23,975 nt of DNA from Anaerolineae bacterium (GCA_016926575.1 JAFGOJ010000144.1:1-23975); one strand, 5' to 3'. Positions 15,509 through 23,960 are shown, numbered from the stretch's first letter. The notes: generated by a model not told the origin, from the letters alone. Made by a program: numbers and translations.

Positions 15509-16717
15509 TCACCTCATCCTTCGATCCATGCCACCGCTCCGCGCAGTGCGCACCCACTCCTGCGACCCCCGCGAAAAGCGCACCCAGAGCCGGAGGGCAG
15601 AGCGCCACAGCGCGTAGGCCGGCGCCAGCGCCAGGTAGAGGAAGACCCGGCCCGGCGCGCGGCTCAGCACCAATCCCAGCACCGGATAGAGCCCCAACGC
15701 CGCCCCCAGCCCCAGCAACCACCCCCACGGCGCGCTGAACCCCGCCAGCGCCAAGTCGAGCAGCCCCGCCGCCAGCGCCACCGCTCCCCAAACGGTGAAG
15801 AACGTGGAGAGGGAGGGCAGCACCTGCTCGACGGCCCCGTCGAGCTGCGCCAGGTTGCCCCGCCGCAGGCCGCTGCGCAACAGCCGGCCCGCCAGCCGCC
15901 GCGACACGTCGGACCGCCCGCGCATCCAGCGCGACCACTGCGTCCGCGCCACCGCCAGGGACGTGGGCATCTCGCCTCGAGACACCGCGCCGGGCACGAA
16001 ACGCACTCTGATCCCCTCCAGCAGCAGGCGGGCCTGGTACTCCGCGTCCTCCGTCAGCCCGGTGGCCGTCCACGGCAATCGCTCCAGCACGTCGCGCGCG
16101 AAGCACATCCCGTCTCCCATCAGCTTGGCCGACAGGCCCAGATTGGAGCGTCCTTGATTGCGCAGGTTGTCGAGGGCGAAGCTGGTGGTCATCGCCGCGG
16201 TGTACCAGTTTGCGTCGGGATTGGCGATGACGTGGCGGCCCTGCAGCACCCGCGCGCCACGTGCCAGCTCGCCGTCCATCGCCCGCAGAAACCCCCGGTC
16301 GACCGCGCTGTCTGCGTCGAAGACGACGAGGGCGTCGTGCCCGCACCCCTCAGCGTCGATCCGCTCGAACAGCCAGGCCAGGGCATATCCCTTGCTGCGG
16401 CGGGTCTCGTCCAGCCGCTCCCAACACACCGCCCCGTGCGCCCGAGCGACCTGCGCGGTCTGGTCGGTGCTGTTGTCACTCACCACGTAGACGTCGAAGC
16501 GGTCGCGCGGGTAGTCGAGCGCCAGCAAGCCGTCGACGGTCGCCCCGATGACGGCCTCCTCGTCGTGCGCGGGAATCGCCACCGCGAAAGAATGGGCAGC
16601 GCCCGCCGGGCGAGGAGACGGAGGCCTGAGCAGGCTGGCCAGAACCAGGATGTACAGATACCCCAGCCCGAGCGAGATCGCAGCCAGAAACACCCCCAGC
16701 ACTCCATACAGTAGCAT
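15509..16717 (-). CDS. Membrane-anchored glycosyltransferase family 2 (processive type)
   Basis: A 402-residue GT-A enzyme with one N-terminal membrane segment (about 2-31) and C-terminal hydrophobic segments (about 310-375). The catalytic domain shows VAIPAHDEE (near 47-55), the donor-binding DAD (about 134-136), TEDAE (about 222-226) and the QWSRW motif (about 260-264). These are the D,D,D,Q(Q/R)XRW signature of processive glycan synthases such as cellulose, chitin, hyaluronan and PNAG synthases. It therefore probably makes or extends a beta-linked polymer across the membrane, or is a related non-processive lipid glycosyltransferase. The next gene is a NodB deacetylase, and synthase plus deacetylase is a familiar pairing for N-acetylhexosamine polymers. 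The ATG at 16717 is preferred because GGGGTG (16730-16725) is 7 nt upstream; a GTG at 16720 is also possible. It follows the previous gene closely. Confidence 0.85.
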   Translation of the reverse strand: MLLYGVLGVFLAAISLGLGYLYILVLASLLRPPSPRPAGAAHSFAVAIPAHDEEAVIGATVDGLLALDYPRDRFDVYVVSDNSTDQTAQVARAHGAVCWERLDETRRSKGYALAWLFERIDAEGCGHDALVVFDADSAVDRGFLRAMDGELARGARVLQGRHVIANPDANWYTAAMTTSFALDNLRNQGRSNLGLSAKLMGDGMCFARDVLERLPWTATGLTEDAEYQARLLLEGIRVRFVPGAVSRGEMPTSLAVARTQWSRWMRGRSDVSRRLAGRLLRSGLRRGNLAQLDGAVEQVLPSLSTFFTVWGAVALAAGLLDLALAGFSAPWGWLLGLGAALGLYPVLGLVLSRAPGRVFLYLALAPAYALWRSALRLWVRFSRGSQEWVRTARSGGMDRRMR

Positions 16718-16723
16718 CACTGT

Positions 16724-17680
16724 TCACCCCATCTGCAACAGTTCAGCGTCGAACATATCGTCCCGCAGCACAGAGATCAACACCGTGCGCCAGTTGTAGG
16801 CCACTTCCATACACGCCCGCTGGCGGAGCGAAGCGGCGACGCAGGCCGGCGCCCAGAGCAGCAGTCGCGCCAGGCTGGCCGACACCAGCATGCCCCTCAA
16901 TGCCAGTGTCTTCACACCGCCGTAGTGCTTGCGAAAGAAGAGCAGCAGGCTGCGGTTGACCCGAAACCGCCGGCGCGGACGCGCCTGGCTCGTCGCCCGA
17001 CCCTGATAGTGATAGATCGTCCTCTCGGGGAGGTAGTAGACCTTCCAGCCTGCCTGCCGGATACGATAGCACCAGTCGGTCTCCTCGGCGTAGATCAGGA
17101 ACCCTTCGTCCATCAGTCCGGCCTGCTCCATCGCCTCGCGGCGCACGAGCAGGCAGGCCCCGTTCGTCCAATCGACCTCCAAGGGCGTGCCATTCTCGGG
17201 CAAGGTGTGAAACGGATAGTGCCCGCCGTTCAAGAAGCGGTTTAGTGAAGAGAGCAGCAGCGCCGCAGAGACGAGGCCGGGGAACGAGGCGTAGGCGTAT
17301 TGGAGCGTGCCGTCAGGATTGAGCACCGTCACCCCCGCAGCGCCGGCCTCGGGGGTGGCATCCATAAAATCCACCAGCGCGTCGAACGTGCCAGAAGGAA
17401 CGATCGTGTCCTCGTTCAGAATCAGCAAATAGCGTCCCGTCCCCTGCCGTAACACCTGGTTGTGATTGGCGCAAAACCGGAGGCGGTAGGGGTTCCGAAT
17501 CAAGAGCACTTGGGGAAACTCCGCCTCCACCATCTCCGCGCTCCCGTCGGTGCAGGCGTTATCGACCACGTAGACTTCTATGGAAGCGCGCTGTGTGCCG
17601 TCGAAGATGCTCTGAAGACACGCGCGCAGGAGGTCGCGATTATTCGTGTTGATGATGGATACGGTCAGGTCCACAGACAT
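16724..17680 (-). CDS. Glycosyltransferase family 2 (rhamnosyltransferase-like)
   Basis: A 318-residue soluble GT-A glycosyltransferase of the WcaA/rhamnosyltransferase-like group. Visible are VSIINTNNRDLL at the N-terminus, VYVVDNACTDGS (about 36-47), the metal/donor site LNED (88-91), NGACLLVRREAM, and FLIYAEETDWCYRIRQAGWKVYY, the acidic catalytic region of this group. The C-terminal part has basic and hydrophobic segments that may sit on the membrane. The ATG at 17680 is preceded by a purine-rich GGGGAGGAGGG tract, and it lies 4 nt after the RmlD-like gene. Direct adjacency to RmlD suggests, without proof, that it transfers the deoxysugar made by the three upstream genes. Confidence 0.85.
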   Translation of the reverse strand: MSVDLTVSIINTNNRDLLRACLQSIFDGTQRASIEVYVVDNACTDGSAEMVEAEFPQVLLIRNPYRLRFCANHNQVLRQGTGRYLLILNEDTIVPSGTFDALVDFMDATPEAGAAGVTVLNPDGTLQYAYASFPGLVSAALLLSSLNRFLNGGHYPFHTLPENGTPLEVDWTNGACLLVRREAMEQAGLMDEGFLIYAEETDWCYRIRQAGWKVYYLPERTIYHYQGRATSQARPRRRFRVNRSLLLFFRKHYGGVKTLALRGMLVSASLARLLLWAPACVAASLRQRACMEVAYNWRTVLISVLRDDMFDAELLQMG

Positions 17681-17684
17681 GGCT

Positions 17685-18560
17685 CTAACCCTCCTCCCCG
17701 TGGACCGCCTTACGGGCCTCCATATAGGCCGCCAGGCCCTCCTGCCAGGGCCGCATCAGGTCGAGAGCGATGGTCTGGAGCGCTGCATTTGCCAGCTCCG
17801 AGTGAGCGGGGCGCGTGGCTTTGGCGCCCGACTCGGCCGTCGTCTGCGGCGCGAGGGATGGCGACAGCCTCGCCAGGTTGAAGATCTGGCGCGTGAAGTC
17901 GTACCACGAGCACGCCCCGTGGCTGGTGGCGTGGTAGAGTCCGTAAGCCTCCGTCTCTATCAACGCCTTGATCTGGCGCGCCAGGTCGACGGTGAAGGTC
18001 GGAGACAGCACCTGGTCGTCGACCACGCGGATGTCGCGCCCCTCCCGCGCCAGACGGAGCATCAGTTCGACGAAGTTGCCGCCCTTGCCGCTGCTTCCGG
18101 CCACGCCGAACAGGCCCGAGGTACGCACGATAAAGTAACGATCCATCAGGTAACAGACGAAGTGCTCGCCAGCGAGCTTCGAGACGCCATAAACGTTGAT
18201 CGGTTTTGGGAGATCGGTCTCGACGTATGCGCTGCCCTTCTGCCCATCGAAGACGTAATCGGTGCTAATATGGCAGAGAGCGCTCCCCACCTCCCGGCAG
18301 GCGAGCGCCAGATCACCGACCGCCAACGCATTGACCGCGAAGGTGCGCCCGGCATTCGCCTCGCAATCATCCACCCGGTGGTAGGCTGCCATATTGAGCA
18401 CCATCTCCGGCTGGTGGCGACGCAGGACCGCCCGCAGTCCCACCGGCTCGCAGATATCAACGTCCTGGTGCGTGAGGGGGAGCAAATCGTGGTCCCCCGC
18501 CAGCACTTTGACAAGGTCGCTTCCCAATTGCCCGTTAGCGCCAAGGATCATGATTCTCAT
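17685..18560 (-). CDS. rmlD: dTDP-4-dehydrorhamnose reductase family protein (RmlD-like)
   Basis: A 291-residue extended SDR reductase. The dinucleotide-binding loop is GANGQLG (7-13). HISTDYVFDG (97-106) supplies the active-site Ser/Thr region, and YGVSK (124-128) supplies the catalytic Tyr and Lys. This is the standard RmlD pattern for NAD(P)H reduction of dTDP-4-keto-L-rhamnose to dTDP-L-rhamnose in the cytoplasm. Length is normal. Its ATG at 18560 overlaps the TGA of the upstream SDR gene (ATGA), and a GT2 follows after 4 nt. RmlA and RmlB are not in the window and the neighbouring cupin is not a canonical RmlC, so the product may be rhamnose or another 6-deoxyhexose. Family call is strong; substrate call is moderate. 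Confidence 0.85.
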   Translation of the reverse strand: MRIMILGANGQLGSDLVKVLAGDHDLLPLTHQDVDICEPVGLRAVLRRHQPEMVLNMAAYHRVDDCEANAGRTFAVNALAVGDLALACREVGSALCHISTDYVFDGQKGSAYVETDLPKPINVYGVSKLAGEHFVCYLMDRYFIVRTSGLFGVAGSSGKGGNFVELMLRLAREGRDIRVVDDQVLSPTFTVDLARQIKALIETEAYGLYHATSHGACSWYDFTRQIFNLARLSPSLAPQTTAESGAKATRPAHSELANAALQTIALDLMRPWQEGLAAYMEARKAVHGEEG

Positions 18561-19633
18561 TTGACGACCTCCGAGACGGCCAGAGTCGACGGGGCTTCAA
18601 AGACCGATCCCGTCACCTGCGTGATCACCTGGGCCTCTTCCAACAGCTTCATCCAGTGAATGTTGTAATAACGCGGGTTGTCGAAATCGGTGTAGCCGTA
18701 CTCCCTGATTTTGTGCACTAGCTCCTTCACCGACTCCTCCACCGTGACCACTGGACGGAAACCGAGCATGTGCTCGATCTTCCGCGTCGAGACGCGGTAG
18801 CTGCGGACACCGCGATAGCCGTAGTCGGGGTAGATCTCGACCTCGACGCCCACCTCCCTGAGCGCCGCCTGCACGCGCAGGGCCAGCTCGGAGATGCGAT
18901 AGTTACCCTGGGAGATGTTGAATATCTGCCCTCGCATCGCCGTCTCTTCAGCCTGGAGGCAGGTGATGTAGGCCCGGGCCGCGTCGCGAACGTTGATCAG
19001 CGGGCGCCACATCTCGCCGCCGTAGTGGAGCGTCAGCCTGCCCTCTGTGAGAGCATACTTGACGAAGGTATTCACCACCAGGTCGTAGCGCATGCGCGGC
19101 GAGAAGCCAAACACCGTCCCTTTGCGCAGAATGATAGGGCAGAAGTCGTCATCGGCCATATCAAGCAGGATCCGCTCGGCCTTGTACTTGGAGCTGGAAT
19201 AGGCAGCTTGGGGAGAAACCTCCGACTCCTCATCCTGGACGATGTCGATATCCCCGTCGCTGACACCACGGTCGTAGATCGAGCAGGTCGAGGCGAAGAT
19301 GAAGCGCCGAATTCCCTGCCCTTTGCACATCTCTGCCAGCCGCTGGGTAGCGAGCGTGTTCATCTCATAATTGGCCGTCGGATTATATTCCGCAGTCGGG
19401 TCGTTGGACAACCCTCCGACGTTGATCACCGCGTCCAGATTCTCCAGAACGCGTGGCGAGAAAGTGCGCATATCGTCCACCACCAGCTCGATCCGGTCCT
19501 TGATGTCGCGCAACCCTTGACGTCCGTAATAGAGACGATCCAAGATACGAACCGCGTAGCCACGGACCAGGAGTTCTTCCGCCAGGACCGTACCGACATA
19601 GCCCGCCCCGCCCACAAGCAGTATTTTCTTCAC
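18557..19633 (-). CDS. NAD-dependent nucleotide-sugar epimerase/dehydratase (extended SDR)
   Basis: A 358-residue extended SDR acting on a nucleotide sugar. The NAD site is VGGAGYVG (7-14). GGLSNDPTAEYNPTANYEMN (73-92) is a signature of a subgroup of sugar epimerases, and the active site includes ASTCSIYD (114-121) and YSSSK (145-149). These residues support a 4-keto intermediate mechanism; whether it epimerises, dehydrates or reduces is not visible. The start is a GTG at 19633 with GGGAGGT (19644-19638) 4 nt upstream. It lies 2 nt after the cupin gene and overlaps the RmlD-like gene by 4 nt, so the three genes form a deoxysugar cassette. It is not a clear RmlB: the length is similar, but the LSNDP subgroup differs from the usual dTDP-glucose 4,6-dehydratases. 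Confidence 0.8.
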   Translation of the reverse strand: MKKILLVGGAGYVGTVLAEELLVRGYAVRILDRLYYGRQGLRDIKDRIELVVDDMRTFSPRVLENLDAVINVGGLSNDPTAEYNPTANYEMNTLATQRLAEMCKGQGIRRFIFASTCSIYDRGVSDGDIDIVQDEESEVSPQAAYSSSKYKAERILLDMADDDFCPIILRKGTVFGFSPRMRYDLVVNTFVKYALTEGRLTLHYGGEMWRPLINVRDAARAYITCLQAEETAMRGQIFNISQGNYRISELALRVQAALREVGVEVEIYPDYGYRGVRSYRVSTRKIEHMLGFRPVVTVEESVKELVHKIREYGYTDFDNPRYYNIHWMKLLEEAQVITQVTGSVFEAPSTLAVSEVVK

Positions 19634-19635
19634 GA

Positions 19636-20100
19636 TTACCTCCCTTTGATGGTCCAGACGTCGCCGAAGGAATCAGGCGGAATGCGTACCTCATCTGGGT
19701 CCTCACGATTGTAGGTGTGGCTCGCCGTGCTAACCATCTGCGTGTCGTCCTCCAGAGACATCCAACCGTGGTAGACGCCCGGAGGAACAACGATGAGACG
19801 CGGTCGTCGTTCACCAGCGATAATGGTCATGATCTCACCATAGGTCGCGCTATCCTCGCGGTCGTCGCTGAGCACGAACTTAGCCGAACCGTGGCTGATG
19901 AAGAACCAATCCCAAAGCTCCTCGTGTTTGTGAAATGCTCGAACGATACCCCGTGTCATATCGCCTACGAGGTAGACCTGACCGAACTTGTGCACCACGG
20001 CGTGGGGCTCGTCGCCCTCAGTGCAACGAGCGATCTCGATTAAATACCCTCGATCGTCCATATGAGCCACCAACTCAACGACTTTCACATCCTGTATCAT
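19636..20100 (-). CDS. RmlC-like cupin (dTDP-4-dehydrorhamnose 3,5-epimerase family)
   Basis: A 154-residue single cupin domain. MDDRGYLIEIAR near the N-terminus, VRAFHKHEELWDWF in the middle and VPPGVYHGW followed by RIPPD toward the C-terminus give the order of motifs seen in RmlC-family sugar epimerases/isomerases. It is shorter than canonical RmlC (about 180-200 residues). The RGLHYQ-type His is replaced in context by AFHKH, and the usual catalytic Lys after that motif is not obvious. It may therefore be a 3- or 5-epimerase with a different substrate, or a 3,4-ketoisomerase related to FdtA. The ATG at 20100 has AGGAGGA (20111-20105) 4 nt upstream. It is followed after 2 nt by the SDR gene and lies 24 nt after the polymerase gene. 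Confidence 0.78.
   Translation of the reverse strand: MIQDVKVVELVAHMDDRGYLIEIARCTEGDEPHAVVHKFGQVYLVGDMTRGIVRAFHKHEELWDWFFISHGSAKFVLSDDREDSATYGEIMTIIAGERRPRLIVVPPGVYHGWMSLEDDTQMVSTASHTYNREDPDEVRIPPDSFGDVWTIKGR
19638..19644 (-). promoter_or_regulatory. Ribosome binding site for the GTG start at 19633
   Basis: GGGAGGT on the minus strand, 4 nt before the GTG, overlaps the end of the cupin gene (TAA at 19638-19636). It supports the non-ATG start, which also gives an N-terminus (MKKILLVGG) right for a Rossmann fold. Confidence 0.6.
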
Positions 20101-20124
20101 CGCATCCTCCTGTTGAAATATGGG

Positions 20125-21552
20125 TTAATTCGACAACGCGTCTTCAATTTGGGATCGATTGCCCTGATTCGACAAGGCCCATATCGATCCCATGAAGATC
20201 CAGTTGAGAACGGCCAGGTCGAACCCGATGATCGACTGGGTGTAGGCGAAGGGTAGCAGCCAATCGCCCAACGCCATGGCAACCATGCTGCCCACCGTGC
20301 CCGCCAACGCAGCCGCACTCAGCGCCTCTGCAAAATCCCCTTGCCTCCGCAGCTCACGCGCCAGCCGGTAGTTTCCCCAGGCCTGCGCGCCGAAAAACCA
20401 CATCAATGCCGCCAGGCCCACCAGGCCCGTCTGGGCGAAGACGTCGATATAGTTGTTGTGCGTCGCCATCGCTTCGTCGGGGAAATAGCTCATATAGTAG
20501 GAGGCATACCCCGCCGGCCCCGTGCCGAAGAGGATGTGCTGCCCCGTCACCCGCCAGTTGGTCTGGTAGGCCGCCCAACGGGACCTGCCGCTCTCTTCGA
20601 GCTCGCCATGGTACGCGGTCCGCCAATAGTAGCCCCCACCTCCAATCGCCAGCACCAGGAACAGCACGATGCACAGCCGCTTGGAGCGCAGGAAAGCGAT
20701 CACTGCCACGGCCGCGAAAAGGGGCACCCAACCGGACAGCCACGTGATGCGGATGTAGAACCCCCAGTACACCCACGCGCCCACGTAAGCGACGAGCAAG
20801 GCTCTGACGATCCAACTTACCTGACGGTCGAAGAGGAGCAGCGCCACCGCCAGCGCCGTGCACCACGTCGACAGCAGGCCGTGAGAGTTGATGTGGACCA
20901 ACCCATTCGTGCGCAAAAACGTGTGCGCCGCCTGGATGGGGCCGATTTCCCAAAAGTACCCCAGATCGACGAACAGAACGACCGCCCCCGCGCCCAGCAG
21001 CACCCACACCAAGGCTTTCAACCAGCGGATGCTGCGCAGATGGTTGGCCGCCAGAAGCAGGCTGCCCGGCAGAAGGACCATGACCACCCCCGCAGCGACC
21101 GAGACCAAAGGATGCCCCAGCTCGTGCACGAGGGGGTCGCGAAAGACGCGCCCCCATACCCAGGAGACGACCACCGCCGCGATGAAAACCAGCAGCGGGT
21201 AGTTGACCGGCGTGGGGCGTAGGGTGAAGCGCTTCTCGACGACGAACATGCGCAAGAGCCAAAGCGCTATGGCCCCCCCACCGATAAGCAGGCTGACCGG
21301 AATCTCTGCCGATGTCCCCGTCGGAATGCGAAAGCGCACGAAGATTCCACTGACCACGACCGCGATCAATCCCAGCTCCACGTACTTAGCCATCGCCACA
21401 AGCCCTAACGAGGCCAAAATGGCAGCCAGGACGAACTCCGGGGGCGCTTTGGTCGCCAAAAAACCAACCACGGGCAGAGCAAAGATGATGGCAACACAGA
21501 CTGCCACCCGAATCCACAAGAATTTGTTGCCCTCAGACGAGAATGCACTCAC
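20125..21552 (-). CDS. O-antigen ligase/Wzy-like polymerase
   Basis: A 475-residue integral membrane protein with about 11-12 hydrophobic helices and one larger extracytoplasmic loop late in the sequence. That loop holds LFGTGPAGYASYY (341-353) and THNNYIDVFAQTGLVG (364-379), the 'G.G.g.y....HN.yl....e.Gl.G' signature of the O-antigen ligase/Wzy_C superfamily. Members either polymerise lipid-linked repeat units or ligate the glycan to an acceptor outside the membrane. In this locus a polymerase role is favoured, since an outer-membrane lipid A-core acceptor would not be expected in Chloroflexota. The start is a GTG at 21552, with GGAGA about 9 nt upstream. It lies 55 nt downstream of the GT4 gene, the largest gap in the minus operon, and 24 nt before the cupin gene. 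Confidence 0.83.
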   Translation of the reverse strand: MSAFSSEGNKFLWIRVAVCVAIIFALPVVGFLATKAPPEFVLAAILASLGLVAMAKYVELGLIAVVVSGIFVRFRIPTGTSAEIPVSLLIGGGAIALWLLRMFVVEKRFTLRPTPVNYPLLVFIAAVVVSWVWGRVFRDPLVHELGHPLVSVAAGVVMVLLPGSLLLAANHLRSIRWLKALVWVLLGAGAVVLFVDLGYFWEIGPIQAAHTFLRTNGLVHINSHGLLSTWCTALAVALLLFDRQVSWIVRALLVAYVGAWVYWGFYIRITWLSGWVPLFAAVAVIAFLRSKRLCIVLFLVLAIGGGGYYWRTAYHGELEESGRSRWAAYQTNWRVTGQHILFGTGPAGYASYYMSYFPDEAMATHNNYIDVFAQTGLVGLAALMWFFGAQAWGNYRLARELRRQGDFAEALSAAALAGTVGSMVAMALGDWLLPFAYTQSIIGFDLAVLNWIFMGSIWALSNQGNRSQIEDALSN

Positions 21553-21607
21553 GCTAACGTATCTCCGTCTCTTGCAGTCCTGGCATCGGCATGATTAACC
21601 GGGCCCG

Positions 21608-22924
21608 TTAATCACCACGTTCCAGCGCCCACAGCCGCCACAGCAACCCTCGGACGAGAAAACGTAAGTAGTACTCAATCTCCCGCAAGTCCCAGCGCCG
21701 AGCGCCCTTCTCACGATCTGGAGCATGATACGGTCGGTTCGCCCACTCGCGGAAGGGATGGGTTGTCTCCGCAAACGACAACTGATGGGTGGCGTAGTGC
21801 TCCGCTCGTTGAGCCAGCATCTCTTGTTGGGTCGAATCACGCGCCAGCATCAGTATCTGATCGCGGAAAGCCGTCACATCACCAATAGGGAAGGTAAGCC
21901 CCAATCTCCGATCGCGGATCATGACGCTTAGTTCACAACCGAGCGAGGTGATGACCGGTAAGCCATAACTCATCATCTCCACCAGACGCGTGCGTGTACC
22001 TAGCAATGTTTCGTAGTGAAACGCATCCAGATTGATCCCCACATCGGCCGCACGATAGTACATAGGAACCTCACTGACCGGCCGCCAACCCAGCATATGG
22101 TACCTCTGCCGGTGAGCTGAGGTTTCGATCATCGCCAGGAAGCGCTCATAACAATCGTTCTGCTTGAGCTTTACACCACCACCGACCGACACGAAAACAA
22201 TACGCGGATCACAGCTCATCGCAGCGTCCAGAGCCTGAAATAGGGTGTCCACATCGGTCCAAACATTGTAGCCCCCACACCATAGAACGACGAAGGCATC
22301 GGTTGGGATCAGATCGCCACGCAGGGACGGGACCAGATCGTCACCTTGATGAGTACGCGCTCCCGGCAGCACCGGATAGACAAACTCATAGCCAAACGTG
22401 TGCCGGTCGAGGCGCGAGACCGCTCCGAGCTGACCAACCAGCGCATACTTCTGTGGCGTGCTGCAGGTGGAATAGACGTCCCCATAGCGCAAAATCGTTT
22501 TTAGATAACGAGACATATTGCGGCGACCTCGACTGCTGTGCTGGGTATATTCGGCCACTTGTGTTTCAGCCAACTTGTCGCCGTACAGGTCCATCCAGAT
22601 AGGCCGGTCGGTGGGCAGACGCGTCACACGCAAACAGTTGTTGAACATCACAGCCAGAACACCCTCTGGGTCGAATTGCTCATATAGGTGCCTGAGATGC
22701 CTTGGCCAACCTGGACGCCGTATGGCCAGCCGGTGGTAATGCAGATTAGGGGCCAGGGAGTGTGCTATGTCGAACTCGTTATCTTTAGAGCTGACGACTA
22801 AACAGACCTGGTGGCCATCAACCAGCAAGGGATCAACAAATTGCCATGTACGGTAACTACGAGCCTCAACGACGCCCGCAGCCAAAACAGGTAGATCGTA
22901 GCCTAAGACCATGATGCGGCTCAA
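21608..22924 (-). CDS. Glycosyltransferase family 4
   Basis: A GT-B glycosyltransferase of about 438 residues. The C-terminal donor domain shows LWCGGYNVWTDVDTLFQAL, VSVGGGVKLKQND, HMLGWRPVSEVPMYYRAADVG and RTRLVEMMSYGLPVITS, in which the Glu of the EX7E-like motif is seen. The N-terminal acceptor domain begins RIMVLGYDLPVL and is less typical. The start is uncertain. The frame opens at a GTG (22960) that would overlap the upstream gene by 32 nt; a TTG at 22924 lies 4 nt after the upstream stop with a purine-rich GGAAGGG about 10 nt before it; an ATG lies at 22912. The TTG or ATG fits a Rossmann N-terminus best. Base composition is visibly less GC-rich than in the plus-strand operon, which suggests a separate origin. 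Sugar specificity is unknown. Confidence 0.8.
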   Translation of the reverse strand: MSRIMVLGYDLPVLAAGVVEARSYRTWQFVDPLLVDGHQVCLVVSSKDNEFDIAHSLAPNLHYHRLAIRRPGWPRHLRHLYEQFDPEGVLAVMFNNCLRVTRLPTDRPIWMDLYGDKLAETQVAEYTQHSSRGRRNMSRYLKTILRYGDVYSTCSTPQKYALVGQLGAVSRLDRHTFGYEFVYPVLPGARTHQGDDLVPSLRGDLIPTDAFVVLWCGGYNVWTDVDTLFQALDAAMSCDPRIVFVSVGGGVKLKQNDCYERFLAMIETSAHRQRYHMLGWRPVSEVPMYYRAADVGINLDAFHYETLLGTRTRLVEMMSYGLPVITSLGCELSVMIRDRRLGLTFPIGDVTAFRDQILMLARDSTQQEMLAQRAEHYATHQLSFAETTHPFREWANRPYHAPDREKGARRWDLREIEYYLRFLVRGLLWRLWALERGD

Positions 22925-22928
22925 TGTT

Positions 22929-23843
22929 TCACATCCCTTCCATTTGATTGAATCGACCACGGTAGAAATCCGTGATAGCCTGGACCATCGCCCGGCGCTG
23001 AGGCCCCTTGTGTCGCCAACGCGGCTTCACACTCCACGAGATCAACGTCCGCAGATACTCCACTAGCAACGTATGCCCCCACGCCCGCAGACCCGCCCCG
23101 GCCAGGCGCAGAAAGAGCAGCCGGTTGCGCGTCATATAGTAGTGAACCAGCGCCGAAGCACTGCGCCGGTCTGGATCGATCTTGTGCCAGATGCGCGCAG
23201 CGGGAACGTGAACGACGCGCCATCCCGCCCGCCGCGCCCGCAGGCACCACTCCGATTCCTCGTAATACGCAAAAAACCGCTCGTCGAGCCCCCCCACCCG
23301 CTCGAGCGCTGCCCGCTTCAGCAACATCGCGCAGCCGGTGATGAAGTCCACCTCCTGGGGCGCGGAACCGAACTGTCCCGCGTCCTTCTCGTCCGTGCCC
23401 CGCATGCGGATGTCTCCCTGCCGCCAATCAACGATGCCCCCCGCCGACCAGATGACGTCGGGTGCCACGTGATAGTAAATGGTAGGGCCGGCAGCCCCGA
23501 TCTCGGGATCCGCCTCAGCCGCCGCCACTAGTTCCCGAAGGAAATTGGGAGCCACGCACGTGTCGTTGTTCAACAAGAGAACGTAATCCGCACCCCGCTC
23601 CAACGCACGCCGTATGCCCACGTTGTTTCCGCCGGTAAAGCCCAGGTTGCGCGGATTCTCCCACAGCGCAACGTCGGGGTATCCGGCACGGATCGCCGCC
23701 GGCGACCCATCCCCCGATCCGTTGTCGACGACCAGAACATCGTACTCAGGATAGTCCACGCTGCCCAAAGAGCCCAGGCAGTCCAACGTATCCTGCAGGC
23801 CGTTCCAGTTGAGAATAATGACTGCCACCCTTGGCCACACCAT
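22929..23843 (-). CDS. Glycosyltransferase family 2
   Basis: A GT-A glycosyltransferase of about 304 residues. It shows VAVIILNWNGLQDTLDCL at the N-terminus, VLVVDNGSGDGSP, NLGFTGGNNVGIR, the donor/metal site LLNNDT, ITGCAMLLKRAAL and FFAYYEESEWCLRARRAGW. This is the full signature of WcaA/rhamnosyltransferase-like GT2 proteins using nucleotide sugars in the cytoplasm. The open frame runs to a TTG at 23876, but the ATG at 23843 (or GTG at 23840) is preferred. A strong GGGGGAGGG (23854-23846) lies directly upstream, and the family N-terminus starts right after. It is the first complete gene of the minus run and its stop is 4 nt before the GT4 start. A large hairpin (23887-23924) lies upstream of it. 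Confidence 0.85.
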   Translation of the reverse strand: MVWPRVAVIILNWNGLQDTLDCLGSLGSVDYPEYDVLVVDNGSGDGSPAAIRAGYPDVALWENPRNLGFTGGNNVGIRRALERGADYVLLLNNDTCVAPNFLRELVAAAEADPEIGAAGPTIYYHVAPDVIWSAGGIVDWRQGDIRMRGTDEKDAGQFGSAPQEVDFITGCAMLLKRAALERVGGLDERFFAYYEESEWCLRARRAGWRVVHVPAARIWHKIDPDRRSASALVHYYMTRNRLLFLRLAGAGLRAWGHTLLVEYLRTLISWSVKPRWRHKGPQRRAMVQAITDFYRGRFNQMEGM

Positions 23844-23886
23844 CTCCCTCCCCCAGGTGGTTCGAACGTTTGGCAAAGCACCCTCC

Positions 23887-23924
23887 CGGGTAACTGCTCA
23901 GGCTGTGCGCCTGGCAGTTACCCG
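23887..23924. repeat. Long inverted repeat: 11-bp perfect stem plus inner 4-bp stem
   Basis: CGGGTAACTGC (23887-23897) pairs exactly with GCAGTTACCCG (23914-23924). After one bulged T, CAGG (23899-23902) pairs with CCTG (23910-23913) around a 7-nt loop. No T-run follows on either strand, so it is not a standard intrinsic terminator. It sits about 44 nt upstream of the first minus-strand GT2 start. It could be a 5'-leader structure, a regulator site or a dispersed repeat. Confidence 0.75.
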
Positions 23925-23960
23925 CCTGGCGCGTCGAAGGGAGAAAATGGGGGTTTTGCG

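Noticed and set aside
21594..21612. AT-flanked palindrome at the end of the GT4 gene
   Set aside because: The outer arms pair, but the centre has a mismatch and a very tight loop. It overlaps the stop codon and no T-run follows, so it is too weak to call a terminator.
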